Below the pieces are notes generated by a model. It was not told the DNA's origin and did no database searches. It saw only the letters and a list, made by a program, of their open reading frames with translations. A DNA stretch of 64,000 nucleotides, from assembly GCA_934149405.1 (NCBI GenBank), contig CAKPEV010000002.1:1-64000 (forward strand). The letters are read 5' to 3'. The position numbers and the translations under genes were made by a program. The stretch is from an uncultured Clostridia bacterium. Lineage in GTDB: Bacteria > Bacillota > Clostridia > TANB77 > UBA1234. Positions 27,341-35,392 of the stretch are shown here, in pieces (within the stretch, counting starts at the first letter, position 1; each line of letters opens with the position of its first letter).

Positions 27341-27502
27341 TTTATGGACGTATAGTTAGATGCGAAGTCCCCCCAAAAAATAAAAATAACCAACCAATAC
27401 TTCTATTTTACCAATTTGGTTTAGAAGGTCCCTAAACCAAATTATAATCAGATCTTTTCTGATTTTTTAAATAAACTTCGCATCTAACTATACGCCCATA
27501 AA
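27341..27502. repeat. 162-bp inverted-repeat element with nested hairpins (MITE-like)
   Basis: The ends 27341-27368 and 27475-27502 are 28-bp inverted repeats with one mismatch (27 of 28). Inside lie a second stem (AATTTGGTTTA with TAAACCAAATT) and a third (AATCAGA with TCTGATT, then a T run). It lies between the T4SS locus and dnaD. It may be a miniature mobile element or a structured RNA that also ends transcription. No clear target-site duplication is seen. Confidence 0.7.
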
Positions 27503-27610
27503 AATAATTTGATTACATAACGTTTTTCAAAAAACTTTATCCAACATCTTTCTCAAAAATCATTGCAAAAAATCGAAAAAACATTTATATTTAGTTTGGA
27601 GGGATTTTAG

Positions 27611-28594
27611 ATGAATTTTGAAAAAAACTGGTCAACATTATTTGAAGATATAAATATTCCAGAACTTTTTGTATCTAACCATTTGACAAATGCAAATGGC
27701 GATTATGTAAAATTATATTTATACTGCATGTTTATCAGTAAACATAACGGAGATATTTCTCCTTTGGATTTGTCTAAGAAACTATCTTTACCTCTTTCAA
27801 CCGTAGAACAAGGCTTAAAATATTGGGAAGAAAATGGGGTAATGACACGAAAACAAAAAAATTATATATTAAATGATTTAAAACAGCAAGAAATCGGCAA
27901 GCTATACACTCCTAAACTTACTTCTTTGCCAGAAGATGCTGTTAAGAATACATCAAAAAATATTCAAAGAACAAAAATAGTAAATGCAATAAATAGCATG
28001 TTCTTCCAAGGTGTTATGTCACCAACATGGTATACTGATATTGATACTTTATTTGCAAAATATAAATTTGAAGAAGATGTCGTTTATTCTTTATTTCAAT
28101 ACTGTTTTGATAGACAAGCTTTGCACAGAAAATATCTTTTCACAGTTGCTGATGCATGGGCTCAAAGCGGTATCGTAACAATGGAAGACGTTGACAATTA
28201 TTACAATCAATTCGAAAAAACTAACCAAATGAAAAAATCAATTGGTAAGAAATTAGGATTTGTTAGAAATCTATCTGAATATGAGGAAGCTTATGTTAAT
28301 AAGTGGGTAAATGATTTCAATTATCCTTTAGACATAATAGAAATTGCACTTAAGAAAACAACCTCAAAAACAAATCCAAGTTTTGATTACATAGATAAAA
28401 TATTAACAGATTGGCACGAAAGAAAATTAAATTCTGTTTCTGACATTAACGAATTTTTAAAGACTCAAAGAGAAAAGCAAAAAGAATTTAAACAACTTGA
28501 TTTAACATCAGCTCAATCAGGTAAAACAATTCAAAAATACCATAACAATGTAAATTCTCAATTAACAGATTTAAGTCAATTTTATGCCAACTAA
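27611..28594 (+). CDS. DnaD-domain replication initiation protein
   Basis: The 327-residue protein has an N-terminal winged helix (GDISPLDLSKKLSLPLSTVEQGLKYW) and two DnaD-type helical domains, the second with EYEEAYVNKWVNDFNYPLDIIEIALKKT. DnaD-type proteins remodel the origin and recruit the helicase loader. The dnaC/dnaI-like gene follows 15 bases later, the standard Firmicutes arrangement. The start follows GGAGGG. Confidence 0.88.
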   Translation: MNFEKNWSTLFEDINIPELFVSNHLTNANGDYVKLYLYCMFISKHNGDISPLDLSKKLSLPLSTVEQGLKYWEENGVMTRKQKNYILNDLKQQEIGKLYTPKLTSLPEDAVKNTSKNIQRTKIVNAINSMFFQGVMSPTWYTDIDTLFAKYKFEEDVVYSLFQYCFDRQALHRKYLFTVADAWAQSGIVTMEDVDNYYNQFEKTNQMKKSIGKKLGFVRNLSEYEEAYVNKWVNDFNYPLDIIEIALKKTTSKTNPSFDYIDKILTDWHERKLNSVSDINEFLKTQREKQKEFKQLDLTSAQSGKTIQKYHNNVNSQLTDLSQFYAN

Positions 28595-28609
28595 TGAAAG
28601 GAGTTTTAA

Positions 28610-29602
28610 ATGTTTGCGAGTTCAATCAAACGCATAGAACGTGAATACGAATACAAAAGAAACAAAGCAAACAATCTTTACATTGCTGAAAAAAAATCAT
28701 TATACGAAAAAAACCCAAGACTTACAGAGATTGATTTAAAAATCGCAAAGCTAGGTATTCAGGCGGCAAAACTTTCTTTATCCGATGACAAAAATAGCAA
28801 AGAAAATGCAAAGAAAAACTTGGAAAAAGAAATTGCTATATGCCAACAAGAAAAGCAAGAAATATTAAACAATCTAAACACAAAACTAGAGCCAAAATAC
28901 TCTTGTTCAAAATGTAAAGATACTGGATACATTAGCACACCTTCAGGCGATAAAATGTGCAATTGCATGAAACAAGAATTACTAAACGAAGCTTATAATA
29001 ATTCTAATATGTACAACCTTCAAAAGGAAACTTTTAAAGCGTTCGATTTTTCCTTGTTTTCTACAGTCGCAAATCAACAATTATATAAATCGAATTTATC
29101 ACCACGTGAAAACATGGAAAAAATTGTAGAAATCTCTAAAAATTTTATTAACAACTTTGAAAAAGATGACGAAAAGAATTTATTATTTACTGGAACCACT
29201 GGTGCCGGTAAGACATTTCTTTCAAGTTGTATAGCAAATGAAATTTTAAAAAAAGGTTACACAGTACTTTATCAAACAGCACCTATTTTACTAGATAGCA
29301 TATTTGATTATAAGTACAACAACAAGAGTTCCGACTCTAAGGCTTTATACGATAATTTCTTTAATGTTAATCTTTTGATAATAGATGATTTAGGTACAGA
29401 AAACCTAACTGCCGCAAAATTTGCGGAACTATTCACTATATTAAATTCACGTCTTATAACACCGAAAACCAAAACAATCATCTCTACCAATCTGTCATTA
29501 GAAGACTTAAGTAAAATTTATGATTCACGTATTCTTTCAAGGATTATTGGTAATTTCAATATATGTAGATTTTTTGGTGAAGACTTGCGTTTTAAAAAAT
29601 AA
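28610..29602 (+). CDS. dnaC: DnaC/DnaI-like helicase loader ATPase
   Basis: The 330-residue protein has an N-terminal coiled region, a Cys-rich zinc motif (YSCSKCKDTGYIS, then CNCMKQE), and an AAA+ domain. That domain has P-loop LLFTGTTGAGKT, Walker B LLIIDDLGTE, sensor 1 IISTNLS and an arginine-finger region DSRILSRIIG. It loads the replicative helicase. It is co-transcribed with the DnaD-domain gene. Confidence 0.88.
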   Translation: MFASSIKRIEREYEYKRNKANNLYIAEKKSLYEKNPRLTEIDLKIAKLGIQAAKLSLSDDKNSKENAKKNLEKEIAICQQEKQEILNNLNTKLEPKYSCSKCKDTGYISTPSGDKMCNCMKQELLNEAYNNSNMYNLQKETFKAFDFSLFSTVANQQLYKSNLSPRENMEKIVEISKNFINNFEKDDEKNLLFTGTTGAGKTFLSSCIANEILKKGYTVLYQTAPILLDSIFDYKYNNKSSDSKALYDNFFNVNLLIIDDLGTENLTAAKFAELFTILNSRLITPKTKTIISTNLSLEDLSKIYDSRILSRIIGNFNICRFFGEDLRFKK

Positions 29603-29653
29603 TTTATAATTGATTTTTCACTAGGATAATCAATTACAACCTTAAACAATAGT

Positions 29654-29690
29654 AATCCCTCTAGCCACACGACTAGAGGGATTCTAATTT
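29654..29690 (+). terminator. Terminator after dnaC
   Basis: An 11-bp perfect stem (AATCCCTCTAG with CTAGAGGGATT) is followed by the weak tail CTAATTT. Confidence 0.6.
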
Positions 29691-29716
29691 ATAAAGTATG
29701 TATCACATTATACAAC

Positions 29717-29748
29717 AAAAGCCTCAGATTTTTTCTTTCTGAGGCTTT
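29717..29748 (-). terminator. Terminator of the Cys-rich prepilin-like gene
   Basis: The stem AAAGCCTCAGA with TCTGAGGCTTT lies 18 bases beyond the stop codon; the minus-strand copy runs into TTTTGTTG. Confidence 0.8.
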
Positions 29749-29766
29749 CTAATATATTAAATTTTA

Positions 29767-31188
29767 TTAATACTCAGCTTTTGGTATATAATCAACCATC
29801 GGAGGTATGCTATCATATATCAAATACGATGATTCTTCTGTAGTAGTGCTTGCAGGTGCTGTCATCCATTTATCTGATGATACAGACTTGCAAGAAACAG
29901 AAAATGTAACTTTTGTGTTTTGTGCTATAACAACATCTTCATCCACAAATAATTCGGCAGTACATGTTAATTTATCATCTGAATATTTGTATTTTATTTT
30001 ATCTCCGCCGTATCCACATATTGTTGCTTCTACATTCGATATCATTCTATCTGCTTTTATTATTAATTGAATTGTTTCACCATCTGTTACGAAATGACTA
30101 TCTGGCCATTCTTTATTCTTTAATAGTACACTTTCCAATAACGGCTCCTCGCCTGTTGCAATTTCGCAACCACATTTCTTACATTTATGTGTTCCATCAT
30201 CTTCGTGCAATTCATATTTTATCTTTTTATATCCACATATTTTGCAAACATATTCATGATAGTGATCATCTATGCAAATATACTCACATTCATGAAGTGA
30301 CGTCTCGCTGTGTTTACATACTTTACATTCTTTTACATGCTCTGTATCTGATATTGATTTCCATTGAGTCGTACATTTCTCATAATTTCTTCCATCCGTT
30401 GGCCAACCACATTTTGAACATCCACTATAATGGTACCATTCTCCATCACCGCTCTTGTAGAATGAATAATTATTTAAGTCCGTATGTCTTTCATATCCAC
30501 CTTTCATTCCACATCTTTTACAGTCCTTGCTATAGTGGAATTCATCATCAATAGGTTCATATGCTTTTCCTTCGTACAAATGTCCTAATGCCGCTTGTGC
30601 AACGTAGCCACAAATCAAACATTTTTTATCTTGCGTACAAGTTGCCTCTGGAATATTGAAATTATGTACATGCCCATCGTCAGGTATTATATCAACATCC
30701 CCACTTATTCCAGTTATACCTTGTACATCATTTATATCTATAAGAAAAACCGCACCTGTATAATAATCAACTAATGCAACCTTTGCACTCTCATCACTTT
30801 CTTTATCAAAAACATCAATGTAATCAGATGAGCCCTTTACACCTAACTTTTCGGCCGCCTTTGTATCAACTATATACCACAAGCCTCTATCAAATAATAT
30901 CTCTCCATTATCTTTTATGCTCGGTACATATTTATTTAATATTTCCTGAAAACTATCCGCATCCGTTATCTGATAACCAACTCTCGGATATTCTGGAGAA
31001 TTCACTGTGTGATTATTCTCTCTTTTCGTTACTGCACTAGACAAAACTTCTTTAAAATACTTTTCATCCGCTTTCTTGGTTTCAGTAAGATATCTATATC
31101 CAAAACTAATCGCCATTGTTGAAAGCAAAATTATTGAAGCTATCATTACAACAAGCGACGCCATTGTAATACCTTTAGAATCTTTCAC
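29767..31188 (-). CDS. Prepilin-like protein with an array of Cys-x-x-Cys modules
   Basis: The 473-residue protein starts with a short basic leader and a type IV prepilin-type helix (KGITMASLVVMIASIILL). Residues about 185-340 hold at least six Cys-x-x-Cys pairs in C-x2-C-G-x-H type modules (CLICGYVAQ, CKRCGMKG, CSKCGWP, CKVCKHSE, CKICGYKK, CKKCGCEI). These resemble repeated zinc ribbons or disulfide modules. The C-terminal part is beta-rich (EWPDSHFVTDGETIQLII). It would be anchored outside the membrane if processed by a prepilin peptidase, which is not in the window. The start is near a GGGG(T)GAAAT site. Confidence 0.65.
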   Translation of the reverse strand: MKDSKGITMASLVVMIASIILLSTMAISFGYRYLTETKKADEKYFKEVLSSAVTKRENNHTVNSPEYPRVGYQITDADSFQEILNKYVPSIKDNGEILFDRGLWYIVDTKAAEKLGVKGSSDYIDVFDKESDESAKVALVDYYTGAVFLIDINDVQGITGISGDVDIIPDDGHVHNFNIPEATCTQDKKCLICGYVAQAALGHLYEGKAYEPIDDEFHYSKDCKRCGMKGGYERHTDLNNYSFYKSGDGEWYHYSGCSKCGWPTDGRNYEKCTTQWKSISDTEHVKECKVCKHSETSLHECEYICIDDHYHEYVCKICGYKKIKYELHEDDGTHKCKKCGCEIATGEEPLLESVLLKNKEWPDSHFVTDGETIQLIIKADRMISNVEATICGYGGDKIKYKYSDDKLTCTAELFVDEDVVIAQNTKVTFSVSCKSVSSDKWMTAPASTTTEESSYLIYDSIPPMVDYIPKAEY

Positions 31189-31380
31189 GAAATTTCACCC
31201 CTTTAAATTGTGTATATGTATACAATTTAATTCTACTACAAATAAATTTTGCATGCAACATATAAAATATTACAAAATTTTCAAAGGTAATTGACAAGTT
31301 TTTATTTAAATTTTCAACATAGAGTTTAACTTTCCTATTTTACTAAAAACTGCGACACAGCCAATTTAAATGGAATATTT

Positions 31381-32269
31381 TTAATCATTCTTTATTATTT
31401 CAAACGTTCCACCAATCTTTTCTTTCACATACCCGCCCTATCTCCATAAATGTTAGTTTAGAATTTAACACTTGTACTGGAATAGCTAATTCGAGTGATA
31501 TCTGATTCACATTCTTAGGCTTTTTCTTTATACAATTATAAATATTGATATATTCTATGGGAATATCAATTGCTTCGGTCTTCTCCTTTTTTATCTTCTT
31601 AAATACTATTTTTTCATACTCTTTTAGAACATCCCCGTATTCAAGTACCGCTTTTGCTCCCTGAACTAATAATTTATTATTTCCTTTAAAATTCTCATTA
31701 TATCTATCACCTGGAACTGTAAATATTTTTTTCTTTAGATTCATAGCCACTTTTGCTGTACTAATAGAACCGCTTTTTTCACTCGCTTCAATAACTATTA
31801 CGCCAGAACTTAATGCCGCGATTATTCTGTTTCGGTTGACAAAATTAGGTTTTAGCGGCGGTGTATCCGGTTCATACTCGCTTATTACCAATCCATTATT
31901 ATCAACAATTTTTTCACTCAATTCTTTGTTGCATTTAGGATATAGTTTATTAAATCCACTGCCAAGCACCGCTACCGTCTTTCCATTTGAATTTAGCGTG
32001 CCTTCATGTGCAGCTGTATCTATTCCGATTGCCAGCCCACTAATAATAGTAATACCTAGTTTTACAAAATTTTCAGCCAATATTGTTGCTAGGTTCAAGC
32101 TTTCTTCTTCACATTTTCTTGCACCTACGATTGCTAACGAAAACTCATTTAACAATTCAATATTTCCTATAGCATATAATTTTTCTGGAGGATTTTTTAA
32201 TTCAAATAAGTTTTTAGGATACTTTTTATCTTGCATTGTTATAACTTGTATTTCTTTATTCAAAAACAT
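31381..32269 (-). CDS. dprA: DprA DNA-processing protein; C-terminus needs a +1 shift at CGG
   Basis: I choose ATG 32269, three bases after the yraN stop and behind GGAG; an earlier ATG at 32302 overlaps yraN. The Rossmann core has VGARKCEE, ISGLAIGIDTAAHEG, NRNRIIAALSSGVIVIEAS and KKIFTVPG. Strict reading after MEIG gives CGG and the tail RVCERKDWWNV. Skipping the C at 31435-31433 gives GGYVKEKIGGTFEIIKND, which fits the winged-helix end of DprA. The product is then 295 residues. DprA protects incoming single-stranded DNA and loads RecA in transformation. The gene would look intact without this check. Confidence 0.88.
31433..31435 (-). other. +1 frameshift site CGG G (dprA)
   Basis: ATA GGG CGG GTA TGT in frame becomes ATA GGG GGG TAT GTG AAA, giving G-Y-V-K as expected in the DprA winged helix. 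The strict frame also stays open for 11 more codons, so this site is less certain than the others. Confidence 0.7.
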
Positions 32270-32273
32270 AACT

Positions 32274-32699
32274 TTATTCTCCACATTCAATTTCAAATCC
32301 ATAATCTTCCTCGTAAATCTGAGACTTATCTATAAATGGTCTGTCCTGTACACTATTTTTTATGTGATTAATAAAAATTTTTTTGTCTTTTAAATAAACC
32401 TCTATTACATCTATTCGACAAAAAACGTTTTCTAACTTATTTATCATTAAATAAAATTCTGCAACATGATATATATGTCTTTTCTTTCTTCTATCTACAG
32501 CTTCACCTGGGCTCCCATAATTTTTTTGGCATCTTGCCTTAACTTCGATGAAAACAATTTCATTTTTATCTTTTGCAATTATATCTATCTCGCCCATTTT
32601 ATTTCTATAGTTTTTCTCAATTATTTCATAACCAAGCTTTCTCACATAATCGCATGCTGCTTCTTCACCGACTCTTCCAGTTTCATGTCTTCTATACAA
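32274..32699 (-). CDS. yraN: YraN / UPF0102 family putative endonuclease
   Basis: The 141-residue protein has the family motif GRVGEEAACDYVRKLGYEIIEKNYR and the PD-(D/E)xK-like GEIDIIAKDKNEIVFIEVKAR. TTG at 32699 follows GAGGTGAT and is the best start. The gene sits between comM and dprA, a common arrangement in bacteria. Confidence 0.9.
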   Translation of the reverse strand: MYRRHETGRVGEEAACDYVRKLGYEIIEKNYRNKMGEIDIIAKDKNEIVFIEVKARCQKNYGSPGEAVDRRKKRHIYHVAEFYLMINKLENVFCRIDVIEVYLKDKKIFINHIKNSVQDRPFIDKSQIYEEDYGFEIECGE

Positions 32700-32708
32700 A
32701 TTATCACC

Positions 32709-34243
32709 TCATTTTATGTATTTCTTATCTAACGACCTGTACTGTATTGCCTCACATATATGCTCCGTCTTTATATTCTTTGAATTTTCCAAATCAGCAA
32801 TTGTTCTCGAAACCTTAAGAATTCTTCCATATGCTCTTGCACTAAGTCCTAACTTTTTAAAGGCTTGTTCTAAAATTCTTTTACCCTCATCATCCAGTTT
32901 GCAAAACTCTTCTAGCATTATAGGTGTAAGTTCTGAATTCGAAAAAATATCATACTTCTTATATCGTTCTCTTTGTATATCCCTTGCCTCATTTACTCTT
33001 TTCTTTATTGTCTCCGAAGTCTCGCACTCTGATATACTATTTAGCTTATCATACTTTACAGGCGACACCTCTATCTGAATATCGATTCTATCTAATAGAG
33101 GTCCACTTATTTTGCTCATATATTTCGAAATTTGAGTTTCACTGCAAGTACATCTTTTTTCTTTCGAGCCATAGTATCCACATGGACAAGGATTCATGCT
33201 AGCTATAAACATAAAATTGCATGGATATGTTAATGTGCAGCTTGCCCTGCTCACGGTTATTTGACGGTCTTCTAGTGGTCCCCTCATAACCTCTAATGTA
33301 TTCCTATTAAATTCAGGCAGTTCATCCAAAAACAATACTCCATGATGAGCCAAACTCATTTCACCAGGTTTAGGTATTCTGCCTCCGCCCTGTAAGTGCA
33401 ACTCCAGACACAGTGTGATGCGGTGATCTAAACGGTCTCGTTGTTATAAGCGGACTATCAACCGGCAACACGCCTGCTATACTATGTATCTTCGTGATTT
33501 CTAGAGCCTCTTTAAAATTTAAATCTGGAAGTATTGTTGGTATCCTTCTTGCAAGCATTGTTTTGCCAGAACCGCGGACTACCTATTAATAAACAATTAT
33601 GTGCTCCGGCTGCCGATATTTCTAGTGCACGTTTTACATATTCTTGTCCTTTCACTTCCGAGAAATCGATTTTATGATTATTTAATTTATTAAACATTTC
33701 ATCTGTGTTTGTAGAAAATTTTTCAATCAATTTTTCACCATTTAAATGCTCTATAACCTCGCCCAACGATTTAGCAGGATATACTTCTATATCATCAACA
33801 ATACCTGCCTCAAGTCTGTTTTCGTACGGAACAATAACTTTTTTTATTCCTAACTTGCATGCTTCTATACACATTGGCAATATTCCATTTACTCTGTTCA
33901 AATTTCCATCTAATGATAATTCACCAATAAACACAGTATCGTCTATAACTTGTTTTTCAATCACTTCCATTGACATTAATATTCCAATAGCAATTGGTAA
34001 ATCGAATGATGGTCCTTCTTTCTTAGCATATGCCGGTGCCAAATTTACAACTATTTTTCTACTCTTAAATTCTATACCTGAATTTTGTATTGCTGCTTTT
34101 ACCCTCTCTTTAGATTCTCTAACACTTGTGTCAGGCAAACCAACAACCTCCCAAGCTGGCAAACCCCCACTAATATCGACTTGAACGTCAACAAAATAGC
34201 CATCAACTCCCATTAATGACATACTCTTAACTTTAGATAACAT
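32709..34243 (-). CDS. comM: ComM/YifB AAA+ ATPase; needs two +1 shifts at CGG
   Basis: Strict translation gives three overlapping pieces, but two single-base skips give one 510-residue protein, the usual ComM length. The N-terminal S5-like domain has GLPDTSVRESKERVKAAI and VNLAPAYAKKEG. The first CGG (33574-33572) falls in the P-loop: skipping C gives LLIGSPGSGKTMLARRIP. The second (33387-33385) gives VALTGGGRIPKPGEMSLAH. Walker B is GVLFLDELPEF, and a Cys motif (NPCPCGYYGSKEKRCTC) and GPLLDRIDIQIEV follow. ComM is a branch-migration helicase of natural transformation. A functional product requires efficient shifting at both sites. The start follows GGAGGAAAT. Confidence 0.9.
33385..33387 (-). 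other. +1 frameshift site CGG A (comM, second)
   Basis: ACA GGG CGG AGG CAG in frame becomes ACA GGG GGA GGC AGA, restoring the conserved L-x-G-G-G-x-I-P-K-P-G-E segment. Confidence 0.9.
33572..33574 (-). other. +1 frameshift site CGG T (comM, P-loop)
   Basis: AGT CCG CGG TTC TGG in frame becomes AGT CCG GGT TCT GGC AAA ACA, restoring the Walker A loop G-S-P-G-S-G-K-T. Confidence 0.93.
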
Positions 34244-34361
34244 ATTTCCTCCATTTTGAATTTATTTGCTAGATTTAGCAAGAAAATAAATAATAAGATT
34301 TTAAATTATAATATGTTGGAACTTACCAACTAACATTTTTGAATTATTTTAGATTTTATAA

Positions 34362-34393
34362 AAGGCGGGAAAGTGAGAATACTTTCCCGCCTC
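34362..34393 (-). terminator. Terminator of the gyrA-prepilin transcript
   Basis: A 12-bp perfect stem (AGGCGGGAAAGT with ACTTTCCCGCCT) lies 13 bases beyond the prepilin stop, with TTTTAT on the minus-strand side. Confidence 0.85.
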
Positions 34394-34405
34394 TTTCTTT
34401 AACTT

Positions 34406-35368
34406 TTAATTTTCTATATAACCCACATCATATTTGCTAACCCATATTCCAGTCAATTCAATTCCATTGTCTTCAAATGCTTTTAGCACATTTTCGCCTG
34501 CAGATTTATCTTTAAAATAATCATCTGTTAATTTGCTATATACTATCTTCATTTCGCCGTTAATTAAACCTCTAGAATATCTCGGGATCCAAACAAACAT
34601 GCTTCCTTCTTTTGTTACTTTTTTACCTTCTAATTCACTTATCGAAGCTTTTCTAACAGCTTCGTTTGTCATTCCTTCTACTTCAATCTCATCTAGTAGC
34701 ATTACATTAGCCCATTGGTTTCCGATCGCACCATCTGCAGTGCTTGTTGTTGAAGCATAATCATACCAATCTCCATCATCTGCGTTGGTAATAATCCAGT
34801 TTGTTCCGACACGTTTTACTGGTATCATTCCATCAATTACATATGGTTTATTAACACCTTTTTCTTCATCATATCTATTAGAAGTATGTGAAGTGTTTCC
34901 ACCACCAATAGCGTCTCTTAGTTCGTCTGCTGTGTAATACTTATTTCCCTCATAATATATTGGAGCAAGTGAAACAACTTCATTTGTCGCATAATTTACA
35001 AGATATTTTCTTCTTACCTTTTCCAAATTTAGCGCTTTTGAACTATCAGAGTCTAACAAGTACCAGCCGTCCGCAGTAGAATATTTTTTATTTACTTCTA
35101 CTCTTTCATCTCCAGAATTTTGTTCAACTACAGTCTCAAACTCTCCACTTTCACCAATAAGCTTGTACGTATCTGAGTTAAGTCTATTGAAGAGTGCTCT
35201 CTGAGCAACAGCATCGCTCACATCAAAAATTTCATTATAATCCATAGTGTTTCCTGTTTCATCAACATTTTCTCTAAGTCCATTATATATGCTTATACTA
35301 GCCAATATAATTATAATAACAATCGTAATTACAAGAGATATAAGTGATATACCTTCTTTTTTCTTCAT
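34406..35368 (-). CDS. Prepilin-like protein with a WIPRY-type C-terminal domain
   Basis: The ATG at 35368 follows GGGAGG. The 320-residue protein has a basic leader and a prepilin-type helix (KKKEGISLISLVITIVIIII), a middle region of unknown fold, and a C-terminal segment with MFVWIPRYSRGL and LTGIWVSKYDVGY. This end recurs in pilin-like and surface proteins of Clostridia. It begins 24 bases after gyrA and shares its transcript, an unusual place for a pilin gene. Confidence 0.7.
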   Translation of the reverse strand: MKKKEGISLISLVITIVIIIILASISIYNGLRENVDETGNTMDYNEIFDVSDAVAQRALFNRLNSDTYKLIGESGEFETVVEQNSGDERVEVNKKYSTADGWYLLDSDSSKALNLEKVRRKYLVNYATNEVVSLAPIYYEGNKYYTADELRDAIGGGNTSHTSNRYDEEKGVNKPYVIDGMIPVKRVGTNWIITNADDGDWYDYASTTSTADGAIGNQWANVMLLDEIEVEGMTNEAVRKASISELEGKKVTKEGSMFVWIPRYSRGLINGEMKIVYSKLTDDYFKDKSAGENVLKAFEDNGIELTGIWVSKYDVGYIEN

Positions 35369-35392
35369 TTGCAAACCTCCCTTTGATTAAGG

